From NCBI RefSeq assembly GCF_032062135.1, contig NC_092859.1:47721494-47785493 (forward strand): a stretch of DNA of 64,000 nucleotides, read 5' to 3'. Of this stretch, positions 1-10,925 are shown piece after piece. The notes beneath the pieces are model-generated. The model searched no databases. It was given only the letters and a program-made list of their open reading frames with translations, and was not told where the DNA came from. Source of the DNA: Pyxicephalus adspersus (lineage: Eukaryota; Chordata; Amphibia; Anura; Pyxicephalidae). The first letter of the stretch is position 1. Every line of letters begins with the position of its first letter. The translations under genes were made by a program, and so were the position numbers.

Positions 1-344
1 AATCACAGGAACATAGATGACAATATCAGGGCAGGTTCATGCTGTCACTGCAGCAAATTGACATAAATAACAAAATGTTACACTAGCAAATTTAAGTTAT
101 TATTTTAGACTCTGTATCTGAATGGAAAACATATTTTAACCCCCTCTCAAAGCAAACATATGTTTAACCCTTTCATTTCATAGCCAGAGCAAATTTTAGT
201 TTTTTCTGTGCACACATGGTACAAATACACATTACAATTCACCAAGACATTTTTCAATTTCTGAAAGCAAAGCATCTTTAGAATAATAAAAGCTGTATGT
301 ATGTCACACAAAACTTATATTTTCAGTAAAATATCCAATAAAAC
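1..344. other. AT-rich sequence, no feature seen
   Basis: No open frame, repeat edge or RNA gene was recognised here. The sequence is AT-rich and non-repetitive by eye, up to the border of the first MITE. Confidence 0.5.
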
Positions 345-347
345 TAA

Positions 348-661
348 GGCTGCTCAATTATTGTCATTGATAACAATCTTTCACAATTATTTCCTGTGAC
401 AAACAACTGAAAGATGTACGAATGAGCACTGTACATATAGCGTTGTTCTGTTCTTTGGGGCGCGGGAGAACAAATGAGCAGCACCCCACTGTCCTCTCCT
501 CCCTTCACTTTTATTGCAGTCATTCATAGTCTACCATTCATGAATCCCTCAGGATGCATCCATGAGCGAAGTCAGATGACCAATGTACACATGTCAGGTT
601 CTCGCCCGAGACGACTTCGACAGCTTGTATTGGGCAAAAATCATCTGACGTGTGAACAGCC
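348..661 (+). mobile_element. MITE-A copy 1 (hairpin-type non-autonomous DNA transposon)
   Basis: This 314-bp element begins GGCTG and ends CAGCC, with TAA directly outside both ends (345-347 and 662-664). Its interior resembles the copies at 43,578 and 52,140: a terminal block with AATTATTGTC, a central block with GTTCTGTTCT, a purine/pyrimidine-rich stretch and a far end with TCATCTGACGTGTGAACAGC. There is no coding capacity; the short open frame inside is incidental. TAA on both sides suits a PIF/Harbinger-type 3-bp duplication. CTAA is also identical on both sides, so a 4-bp TTAA-type site cannot be excluded. Confidence 0.7.
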
Positions 662-664
662 TAA

Positions 665-2165
665 ATTTCCCAAAAAATCTTGAATGTTTATATAAAATAT
701 AAAAGATGAGTTTGTGTCCAGTAAATAAATAAGTAATGACAGACCTAAATAGTACAATAAAGTGGAACTAAACCCAGCTGATACACTTCTCTTCCCCCAT
801 TCCAGGATAATACAACTTACGCTAAGGTGTGTGGGAGTTCATTTAGTGCTGGCACCGGGCAAGAAAAGCTGGGGTTGCTGGGTATCCCTAACAATAAGCA
901 CTGAACTGTGCATTTGTAGCTCAGACAAAGTTGACAACTGGGTGGCAATCAGGAAGGTAAAACACCTGCCTATTGCTAATTTTAGTTCCACTTTATCCCT
1001 TGAAGTCACAACCAAATATCACAACCAATATTGTTCATAAGGGACTCTATAAAAACCTTTACACATAGTTCATGCCATTATCAACAACATTCAAGCTTTG
1101 GATGAGTACTGTTGTGTTTTATTTCTTCTAGTTGTTCCAGAGAGCGCTTGCGGAATGGTGTGTTCCCCTCCTTCTTTCCCGTAAAGCAATAGCAAAGGCA
1201 TCGCTTTCTCCTAGACTAACTTGATGTTCAGCTAAACCCTGAGTACTTCAAAACACTCGGTATGCAGTTTTGCAAGAATTGCACTGAAATCAATAGCACA
1301 ATATTACATTCAGTAGGGTGCTAATTTTTTATTACCATTACAGTACTAGGTATCTAACATAAAAACCTTTGGGAAAGAACTATTTCTTTTTATTCTGCTC
1401 AGATTTTTATGGAATACATATTTCAAAAGTTTGCCCTGAAGAACTGTAATTAATCTTTAGTATATTAAAAAAAGATGAAAATATATATCCTAAAAGAAAT
1501 GTATAAAATAGATTTTTTTAATCTTAAATGATTTATTCACTGCAGCTGTGATATGACATATTTGGCAATGCAGCCATTCCATGCGGCATACATCAGTTTT
1601 CGTGTTAGGCACTAAGCAATAGAAAAAAAAACAAGATGATTAGGGATGACGTGATCGGGATAAACTGTTTGCCGCTCACCAAGTTCATGAATTAATGTAA
1701 AGGCTCACAGACGGTTAACATGGAAGCACTTGCCCTTGGTAATAAATAACTCCCGGACAGTTTTTACCCTGACAAAAATATTTTAAATGATTCCAGATGA
1801 CTATCCCAGATCAGTAACCCTCTTTGCTCATCTCCCAACACAAACGTTTATGTAGCTTACTATAGAGTACCACCTGAGTGACAGCACCAAGTCTATTGGG
1901 GCTACTGACATCACAAGAGAGATGGTAGTGCACAATAGATGTTTCCGGTATTTTGGATGTCTGCAAAAATTGTACATCTACTGTCACAATTAGTACTATT
2001 ACTATATACTGGCCACGATGTAGAAGAGATTTATATTTTTTCTATTACATTATTATTATATATTATATAATTTATATATTGGCTTTCCCATCTTTCAATA
2101 AATTGTCTCCTTTCTGCATCAACCTTTCTCTTGTTGGACATTTTGGGAGTGATTGGTTTTTCGTT
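665..2165. other. AT-rich sequence, no gene seen
   Basis: Only short incidental open frames occur, with no recognisable protein. An AT-rich patch at about 2,035-2,090 contains TTATTATTATATATTATATA and could be a degenerate LINE tail next to the L2 remnant, but it lacks the diagnostic L2 3' sequence found at 57,390 and 61,881. Confidence 0.45.
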
Positions 2166-2389
2166 CTTAGTTCTTTTTCACAGTTAGGTGTACCTGACCT
2201 ATCCTGTCTATGTGGGGGGAATGGAACCACTGACTGTGCTGAGGTGGAGGCCTGTCTCTGAGTCTGGAGACATTAGTAATGTAACATCCCACTGAGATTC
2301 CATACTTGGAGCAGGACACTACTGGCAGCAGGATCGGGACTCTGGCACAGTCGTGCTTAGTGCGGAGACAGGTCAGGGGTGGACAGATA

Positions 2390-2880
2390 GATTTGAGTAT
2401 CATCTGCATATAGATGGTACTGTAAGCCAAAGGGGGATATGAGACTACCGAGAAAGGAGGTGTACAGAGAAAAGAGAACTGGTCCAAGGACTAACCTGTA
2501 GGGAACACCAACAGGAAGGTGTGGGGGCAAGGAGGAATTACCATTGAAAGAAACTTGAAAGGAGCGGTCAAACAGATAGGAAGTTGCCTTGGGACAAGGA
2601 GGGAGTCAATTGTCGGGAAGAGGTTGGGTGGATTGGAAGCTTGAGAGGAAATGACTGCGGAGAAATAATTTTGCTTGGTGACAGTGAGCTCAGTGTTAAA
2701 GCTTTGTAGCTTTGCTTTGTAGTCAATGAAGTCAGCGCTAAGGCCAAATTTTCTTCACTTGCGCACAGCTGCACGAACAGTCTTTTGTAGCTGCTGGTAT
2801 GATCGTTGTGCCAGGGTCGTGGGTTGGCAGGGTGGGGGTATCGGAAGGTGGCAGGGGCAACTTTATCCAAAGCCAAGGAA
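2390..2880 (-). pseudogene. L2 linker plus partial RT pseudogene
   Basis: The linker carries ALDKVAP, PRPWHNDHTSSYKRL and a KLFSTL-like end, as expected just after the endonuclease in L2 ORF2. It is followed, after a deletion, by a [14 protein letters not shown] block, [18 protein letters not shown] (the GVPQGSVLGP block with two substitutions) and [10 protein letters not shown]. The YADD catalytic aspartates are encoded at 2,399-2,410 on the minus strand. RT palm blocks upstream of this are absent, so this cannot make an active enzyme. Downstream of about 2,300 the reading frame degrades. Confidence 0.8.
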
Positions 2881-2984
2881 AGAGAGTGGTTTAACAGGGT
2901 GGCAGATTTATCTGGGTGGTGAATTTGAAGGGAGCAGGGGTTAGGGATGCAAGCCAGTTTTGAGAAAAGGTTGTTTGGGGTGTG

Positions 2985-3830
2985 GTAAAGGGGGGCAGGA
3001 GTTCGATAGGTTGAAGGTGATAAGGTTATGATCAGAAAGGGGAAATGGTGAGTTGTAAAGGAGAGTGAGGTTGCAGAGTTTTGAAAATACCAGGTCTAAA
3101 GTGTGTCCCGCTATGTGTGTGGGGCCATTGATGTTCTGTGCGAGTCCAAAAAAAGAGGTAATGGAGAGCAATTTGGCTGAGGAGAAAGGTTGGGCTTATC
3201 CACTGCAACAATAAAGTCACCAAGGATAAGGGTGAGCAGGTCATGGGAAAGAATGTGTGGGAACCAGGAGGCAAAGTTATCCAAAAATTGTGTTACTGGG
3301 CCAGGGGGCAGTAGACAACAGCAACAACGAGGGGTAAGGGGCTAAAGAGTCGGACAGAGTGGACTTCAGGTGAAAATGAGAGAGGTTGGGGTAGGAAGGA
3401 CTCTGTATGTAGTTAGGTAAGAGAAGGAGACCCACACCACCCCCTACTTTGTTGCCAGGTCTAGGGGTATGTTTAAAGTGCAGGCCTCCTTGGAGAGAGC
3501 AGCAGCAGAGGAGGAAAGCCAAGTTTCAGTGGGAGACAGAAAGTTTAGAGATTCAGAGGGAAGAAGGTTGTGTATGGAGAATAATTTATTGCCAAAAGAT
3601 CGGGCATTCCATAGACTGCAAGAGAGAGGGGGTAAGAACCTATGGGTAGGGTGAATTGGGATGAGGTTGGGGGAAGGGAGTGTCTTGTTGAGAGTATATA
3701 GAAGAGGGAGGGAGGCTGTGTGGGGGGCCAGGGTTGGGTGGGATGTCACAGACACAGCACAGACAGAGAAATCAGGAGGGTGAAGGTGCAGAGAGACAAT
3801 GAGTTATCAGACTGGGGGGGACAGAGAGTA
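2985..3830 (-). pseudogene. L2 endonuclease (EEP family) pseudogene
   Basis: In functional L2 elements this domain nicks the target DNA to prime reverse transcription. Frame segments show the N-terminal LWNARS block, TETWLS (catalytic Glu), a GGGVGLLL block, a degenerate GDF block in which the usual Asn of GDFN is Ile, the PTHIAGHTLDLVFS block and the final PLSDHNLITF (catalytic Asp-His). These lie in at least three reading frames, so the gene is dead. Family-level assignment to L2 within the CR1/L2 group is from motif order and wording. A related CR1 is less likely, because the authentic CR1 at 58.8-59.8 kb differs clearly. Confidence 0.8.
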
Positions 3831-3860
3831 GTGACAACAAAGAGAGAGCAGGGTGAATAA

Positions 3861-6120
3861 TACATTTTTACAGATAATTGCGAACCATGTGCATACATTA
3901 AACAATGTGGCAAACAGTCCTGTAATATGGGTTGAAGTGAGGTTTCATAACTTGCTGAGTTTCAGGAGTGAGATATGATGATTCAGTCAAAGAGATGGTT
4001 TGATAAAATACTAGTTCAGAATGGCAGCAGCAGAGGACGTGTTGGAGACCAGGTGGATAAATCAGTCCAAAAATAGGAGATGGGAGTGGCAGAGTAAAAT
4101 TGCATGTCCAAATCTGTTCCAATTCCCTGGATTAATTTCCATTGCACTTAAAATTTTGGCACTTAAGATTTGGGCACATGACCAGGGTCCCAATGTGATC
4201 TTGCCTGTTGTTTAAATAGAAGTGCTTTGGGTCCTGATTATGGATACCATGTGCCTGCAAGGATTCTATGTTCTCAGTATTGAATGGCGATCATTTTCAA
4301 CTCATGCAATCATTTCTCTGAATATCAGAGACCAATTCGCCCATCAGTAAATTGCTAATAAGGCAGAAAATCATCAGCCTATTTGGTCATATATTGATGT
4401 CTAGGGCTTCTCTTGTGGCAGTATCAACAATAAATCTGCTAATACCTGGTTAATATTTAGCATGATTTCCCTCTACTTTCTATTGTGACCCTCATCACCT
4501 GAAAAGAAAGTGAGGTCAAATATTCCTAATAGAGACAAGAAAAAAATGGGCAGGAAATCTCCCAATCAGAAATGCATACAACAGTAACAGAAGTTACTAA
4601 TACTAATACTAAAATTTAAAAAGTTTTGTCATATGAAGGTGACTTTTAAAGTATACTTTCTAAATTTGTGAGAATAAATTTTGTTTAGAGGATTACATAT
4701 CAGACCAACTGACCAAAAATAGAACAACTAAGAATAAAGGTATATAAGGGACAGTAGTATATGGCTATAAATGAGCTATGTACCCACTACCAATATACAT
4801 TATCCACCCCTAATGGACTGAACCAAGTGTTGGAGATGATAATTATGTGCAAGAGCTCCCAAGAGGGCACAGTTGTGCCACAAGGGGGGATTCTGTTCTC
4901 ATTATTGCAATTAAAGTATGAATGTTCAGTTTTGTTGTTGCTAGTCATTTTTCTATTCTAACAAGAAAATGGAACACATTCACATAGTACTCGCATGGAC
5001 AATGAGCCAGGAACTACAGAGATTTTTTTAATTTTGAAACATCCCAGTATCACAGAAACGACATGACATGGATTTCTTAACACAAAGTTTTTGTTCATCA
5101 TCTTTTAGTAGTTAACAAGCTTGTATGTTTTCTAGAAGGATAGAAAGGTTGTATTTCCTTCTGATAAAAGTGCTAAAATTCCATTACAGATACACTTCAA
5201 TTCTGTACTTGGTCATTTATCTTTATCTGTTTGTTAATCCCTTTACACAGTAAAGATATTTTAGAATTGAAGATAAATACAGGATCCACCACATCAATAT
5301 AAAACGAAAGAAATAAAACACAAAAAAATCTAACTATAAACTATCTATAAAAAAGATGTCTATTAAAATGTTTAAAAATCCAGATCCAAAATGTACACAA
5401 TTTTTACATAAGAGAGTTTGTAAATTAACTTTGATTTAAACATTTTCATATAAATTTAATGTACAAAAGTGTACAATCTGGGTAAAATTGAGAACATTTA
5501 TAAATAGACCCAATAGAATCAAAAAGGAGATGTTGTGAAATTACAGCAGAATCAAATGTGTACTGACAGCAACTGACAGCAGGGAATTACAGGTCCCCAC
5601 TTTCTTTTTATAGAGCAGAATTTACAGCACAAATTTTAAAGCATTGTAAAAAAAATGTTAAAACATTTGATGATCTGTCTTGTAACTAATAGCATAAATT
5701 AGCCATTTTGGGATCATGTATATAAATAATTCCTTCTGTTTGCATGTATAAGACTTTTTGTTCCTAAGATAATATTCTCTCTGGGGAGTTACGGGCTGTA
5801 TCTCAAATAAGCAGGATTTATACACACATGGAAGGCTCTCACCTAGATTTAAGTTTTCTGAACAGTATCCTCAATGTGTCATCAAGTATTTTTCTCTCCA
5901 CAGTATCATAGCTGTTCTGATGAATTGTCAGCCATAAGAAACATTTTGAAAATGAATGCAGCTGCAGGATCAGGGAAGTGATCTATTTGCCCAGCCAAAT
6001 GACCTGGATGACAGGCGCTTGAAGGCGTTCATATTTCTGATCTCTGTGTATACTCGTTCCCTTCTCCACCATAATTTTAATCATTTTTTTTTATTTCGTT
6101 TGATATATAAAAAGTACAAA
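3861..6120. other. AT-rich sequence, no gene seen
   Basis: No recognisable exon, RNA gene or transposon end. The short open frames encode low-complexity or unfamiliar peptides without motifs. Confidence 0.45.
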
Positions 6121-6132
6121 CCCCCCTTTAGT

Positions 6133-6145
6133 GTTGCCTGGCAAC
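6133..6145. promoter_or_regulatory. X-box-like palindrome (candidate RFX site) 1
   Basis: GTTGCCTGGCAAC is a perfect palindrome with a 1-nt spacer and matches the consensus GTNRCC-N(0-3)-RGYAAC bound by RFX transcription factors. The flanks AGT and AAGCTA are shared with the second site at 63,613. Function is inferred only from the motif; no promoter or ciliary gene is visible nearby. The shared flanks could instead mean both belong to an old repeat. Confidence 0.35.
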
Positions 6146-8270
6146 AAGCTAATTGGAGAAGTTGCTGCAAACATCCGTCTTGCGTAAAGACAAAAATGTT
6201 TTAAGAAGTAACATTTATTGCTCATAGAATATAATTATGGTTATAATTTTCTACTTATAATTAATCGCATCTATTATTTATTTTTTAATATGTTAAAGTG
6301 TTTATTACATTCTGTATATTTTCCCAAATTTGTTGCAAAGAAAGTTTACAGCTTGTTTTTATTTAGTACATTCTTTAAAGATATTTATCTTTCTCTTTAA
6401 TTACAATATATCAACAGTTTAAAGAACTTAAAAAAAGAGTTTCCCATTTTTATATACAATGTCTGTGTGCCTAAGATACACTACAAATCTAATATAAATT
6501 AGATATCCAGTTGGTTTTTGTTTTTGGCTTGTCTCTTTATCTTTTAGGCATCTCAAAATACAAAAAAAAGTTAGCCCATTACTCTGCTGTTTATTGAAAT
6601 ATTTAGATGGATGGGCTATTTCTCCCTTGCACTACTGTCCTGAATAAAACATTACAATATGACTTTTGTCTATGCTAGCACGGTCCTGAAACTGAGCCTT
6701 TTTCTCACATAAGGTTTCAGAAAAAGATGACTGGGTCTGTTGGGGCTTATCTTGCAATATGAAAACCCCTTTTAATATTGATATCTGCCCCTTACCTAGG
6801 TAAATGAGTACAAGTAAATATTAGTATCCCCTATCCATTCCCCCAAAAAATAAATAAATAAATAGAACCATTCAGATTTTTCATAAAATCAAAACATAGA
6901 CATACTTAACAATTTTGAGAGTATATTTTATTTGTCAGAAGTATTTAATTGTCAACTGTCCAGCAAGCTCCATCTTTGATAACCATGACCCCAATGATGA
7001 AAGCATAGCTTAATCTTTTACCCTCTGCTAAACCGTTAACAGCAGATTGTCTGCACCACAATAATAGTGCAGGGAAACCTGGTAACGCCAGCACCCACCT
7101 GGGATTCCCTGCTTTATTGTTAGCCATTGTACCTTGACCATAGTTCAGGCCCACAAAGGGGAAAAGAGGGGAATTAAGTATTCATTCATATGGCGTATTT
7201 TGCTTTGCTCCCAATGGTTGAATGAAACATCTATGGTGCATTGGAAGTCCTGCTGGGATGGGTGGAGTTAAATAACACTTTTCCCGTGCTCTGCATGGAT
7301 AAAGAAAAGAGTCACCCTAACACTGACCTCTGTATATGTATATATATATATATGTCACTACACTATATTTAATAATACAGCATTAAATGGAGCTTTTAAA
7401 TGAAAGCAAATGCAAATCCCTGCATTTGATCAAATTATCTGTCAATGTAGACAGGCTGTAGTAGGAGAGAAAGAACTAATCAGTTCATGTGCTGACAAGA
7501 AGGAAGATTTGGGTTCAGAGGCAATAGGTTAAATGAAGCTGCTCATCACACAATCTAGCTACAGAAAAAGTACTTTTGAAAAGTACTGGACTGAAGCTGA
7601 AGGACAAGACACACACTTATATATGTGTTTGTATATATGTATTTATATTTGTTTTCAGTACTAAAAACCACATGGCCATCACCTAAGTTCATGGTACTGA
7701 AAATTTTAATTTGTTTTAGATTATTATAAATAAATAAGGTTTTGAAAACCATACAGTTTACAGCAGCCATCTCACAAACTCCAGTCGTTGAACTTTACAC
7801 ACCAATTCTTTTATTTCACCCCATGTGACTTTAACTACAAAATCCATCTACAATCACATATCATTTTTGAATTTAGTTTGGTTGAAACACAAGGTTTGTG
7901 AGGAATATAAAAAGGATAATAAAATATATGATACAACTCAGTGGTATTTAGTAATAAAAAGAAATGTGTTACTCTGAGACAATATGATATAATAACGTGG
8001 CACCAAAAAAGTAACCACACACAATCTGAATCATAAATGACAAATATTCTATTGTTCTTTACATTTTTTGTGGGTACATATAGCTCTAAGGAATGTTTGA
8101 ACATAATTAGGAATAAAAGATGCCTAAGCAAAGGAACATTTCTAGACACATTGATCAAACACTTGAACTGAAGTCAGCAACTTCAAGCCAACTTCATCAC
8201 TGAAGCCTGTAGACACAGAAACTTCAGTGCCCTAAAAAACACCCCTGTGCATGCCGTACAGTAATCCAAG
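6146..8270. other. AT-rich sequence, no gene seen
   Basis: Nothing recognised except a short (TA)n run at about 7,336-7,354. Open frames on either strand are short and lack motifs. Confidence 0.45.

Positions 8271-8272
<2 letters not shown>

Positions 8273-8327
<55 letters not shown>
8273..8327. repeat. (AT)n microsatellite with (AC)n end
   Basis: About 47 bases of pure AT alternation are followed by ACACACAC. The flanks are unique AT-rich DNA. Confidence 0.95.
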
Positions 8328-9160
8328 TCCATTTAAGCAAGCTAGCAGGGCCAAACATACTGTACTATTCTACAATGCTCCAGTTTTAAGGTTTTTTGGT
8401 GAGAATAGTTTTATGTAGGACAATACCTTGCTTCGTACAGTCAGTCAAAAAGACATGGCAGATCTCATGTGGATGACCCTGGGTTTTTCAAAACAACTGG
8501 TAGAAATATTTGTCTTGGAGCTAAGGCAAGAAGGTAAGATGTACCTGGCTCATGTAGCACTTATTCTCAATAAGTTCTCACTTGGCACAAAGTGGACAGG
8601 TTGTACCTTGAACAAACAAACATTCTGGGAAGTGGACTTCAAAGAGAAACCTAAACTTTTTGCAAAAGGACACTGTTATTTACATACTACATCTGCAAAC
8701 AGTACACCTTGTAGATAAAAAGTGATTCTCCAAACTGGCCAAACAGTAAAACAGTGGCAGGACAAATCAGAACTCAATCTGCTGCATTCATATGTTTGGG
8801 AGCTGTTCCTTTCCTAGCTAAATAATGCAACCAAACCAAATGATACAATTCAGACTCCAGCTATGTGAAGTTAACTAATTCAGTAGATAGTTTCTTATTA
8901 GTTGCTACAGGGTACCTATTAGGGGGACATGACTCTTACTAAGGGTTGTGAAATAAGGATGCAATTAAGTCTAATATTCGACTTCAGTAAATCTGCTGAG
9001 AGAAAACAAGAGAGCATTGTGGTCCTCCAAAACATAAAAATAAACAATAAAATTATGTATATAACAAGCTCAGGTACACTGCTTTAGTAGCAAACTGCAA
9101 ATGTAAATTATTTATATTGACATGTATACAGTGGTCCCCTGATATCATTCATCAATCCTC
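8328..9160. other. Unassigned sequence
   Basis: A 96-codon open frame (8,428-8,718, plus) has no motif I recognise, no splice context and no repeat similarity in this window. I treat it as incidental. Confidence 0.4.
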
Positions 9161-9167
9161 CTCCTAT

Positions 9168-9312
9168 GGAGGAGAGCACAGTGGGGTGCCGCTCACTCGT
9201 CCTCCCCCCTTCTCTCGCTATCAAACAGAAGAATGCTGTGTTTACAGCACCTGTTTGTTCATCTGTCACTGGAAATGATCACAAAAGATTGTTTCCGGCG
9301 ACAATCAACTGG
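9168..9312 (-). mobile_element. MITE-A copy 2, truncated
   Basis: This diverged piece matches the middle and one end of the copy at 52,140-52,460: GTGCCGCTC, the CCCCCTTCTCTC tract, ACAGCACC and a terminal GTTTCCGGCGACAATC that parallels CCTTTCCAACGACTATAA. Both termini are missing, so no duplication can be read. It lies in the same orientation as the 52-kb copy and opposite to those at 348 and 43,578. Confidence 0.55.
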
Positions 9313-10717
9313 CTTGCACAAGGCTTATATATGAATGGATATATCAAAATACATCATATATATAAAAAAGGAATAAGGTATATGTGAAAGGCAGGTGTGG
9401 AATGACCTAAAATACAAGTATAACTCTAAATTTTTATATATGTATTGCCTTTTCAGCATTTTAACTCAATAGAAAGCAAAGTCATTACCCCCTGAGCCAG
9501 TCAGTGAATATAGTATAATGAAAATAAATAATTAGTATACAATTAGCATTACATTCTGCAGTGACATAGGTGATAATTTTCTGTAAATGAAATGGTAAAG
9601 GTGCAATTTAGAGGCAATTAAAATCACATTGAATAAAGGTCAAAGTTCCTAGAAGCGTCACTATATATACCTACTCTTCAACTTAACACATCATATATAA
9701 AGGAGGCCATCTAAAAGGTAATAAACAGAGATGGCTTGCTAAGTGACTTATCTTTATATGTACTGTAAATACTTTATGAATGAAGACAAAAACATTGAAG
9801 AGGGAAAAAAACTGCACATAACCAGTGGCTAAGTTTTGTATATTCAAGAAATTATATACGATAAACGTTAAATGAAAACCCACTCTTAAAAACTCCTGTA
9901 CCTGCAGCAACTTGGAGCAAAGTTTACAGCTGAAGTATTTAAATCATCATTCTCTCATTCATCTCCCCGCTTCCCATACTAAAGCAACCTTGCTCAATTT
10001 ATATTAGGGATCAGAAGGCCACTAAAGTGTTGGGAGGGGGAATCAGGGTTGACCTGCCTGAGAGAACCAACCTAACTCCAGCACATCTGCAGTAAAATCT
10101 GAGACTCTACTACTAACAAGGTCAAGATAGGTTTGTTGTAAAAACTCTTTGCTACGAATAGGAAAATATTTCCATATTGTAGTCACAGGTTCACTTTAGT
10201 AGGAACATCTGCTAAATGAATAGATGTTAAACTTGGATCTCCCATGTATAGGTTGCCGGACAGTACACTTTAAATTTGTTACCTTCACAGAGCACATAGT
10301 GATCCCTTAAAACCTGTGACATTATTTCTGTAACATAGGGGACAGAGGGTGTGTGTAATCCTATATAAATGCCAAAAGTTTGAAAATTACTAATTGCATA
10401 TTAAACTACTGCGGACAGTTTAATATCAATCTGTTGGGTTTTGAAACCTGTAACATAAATATGAAGTTAGTAGCATGCACTACACTAGCATAGTTCCCAT
10501 CCATCCCATTTTCTGCATGACAACCTCCATAAAACCTGCCCTGCATTGTCCCACTAATATATTATTTTATTTATTAGCAAAGGGTTCTGGTACAATAGAG
10601 TCTGCCTCTATATTTGTCCCTTTATGTCACTTTCAAATTTCCGGATGTATACCATTAACCATCTAGCAGGTACACGGCAGAACCAAATGATATAAAGTGG
10701 CTTTTAAAAGTTCTGTC
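9313..10717. other. AT-rich sequence, no gene seen
   Basis: No feature recognised. Confidence 0.45.
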
Positions 10718-10720
10718 ATT

Positions 10721-10925
10721 GGGCCTGATTTATTAAAGCTCCCCAAGGCTGGACAGGATACACTCTCATCAGTGAAGCTGGGTGATTCAGAAAACCTGGA
10801 ATGGATCTGGTCCAGGATTGAAAACATATGCCAACAAATAGCAAAAGACTTTAAAGGTTTGCTGGATCACCCAGTTTCACTGATGAAAGTACCATCTATC
10901 CCCTTCAGCCTAATAAATCAGGCTC
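10721..10925. mobile_element. MITE-B copy 1 (long inverted-repeat element)
   Basis: The 205-bp element starts GGGCCTGATTTATTA and ends TAATAAATCAGGCTC. Its arms are long imperfect inverted repeats: CATCAGTGAAGCTGGGTGAT on the left pairs with ATCACCCAGTTTCACTGATG on the right, around a short centre. It has no coding capacity. The GGGCC terminus resembles PIF/Harbinger elements. The flanking triplets (ATT left, AAT right) do not match, so the duplication is unresolved here. Confidence 0.75.

Larger units (their letters stand above)
2170..3860 (-). mobile_element. L2-clade LINE remnant, internally deleted
   Basis: Reading on the minus strand, I can order three L2 parts: the apurinic-type endonuclease (about 3,800-2,985), the post-endonuclease linker (about 2,880-2,610) and the second half of the RT (about 2,575-2,390). 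The RT catalytic block is recognisable, but the N-terminal RT blocks are missing, so the linker runs straight into the block that precedes GVPQGSVLGP. Several frameshifts break the frame. The 5' end fades at about 3,860. No canonical 3' tail is present, so both ends are inferred. A 130-bp piece at 3,000-3,135 is nearly identical to part of the nested L2 derivative at 57,372-57,633. Confidence 0.85.
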
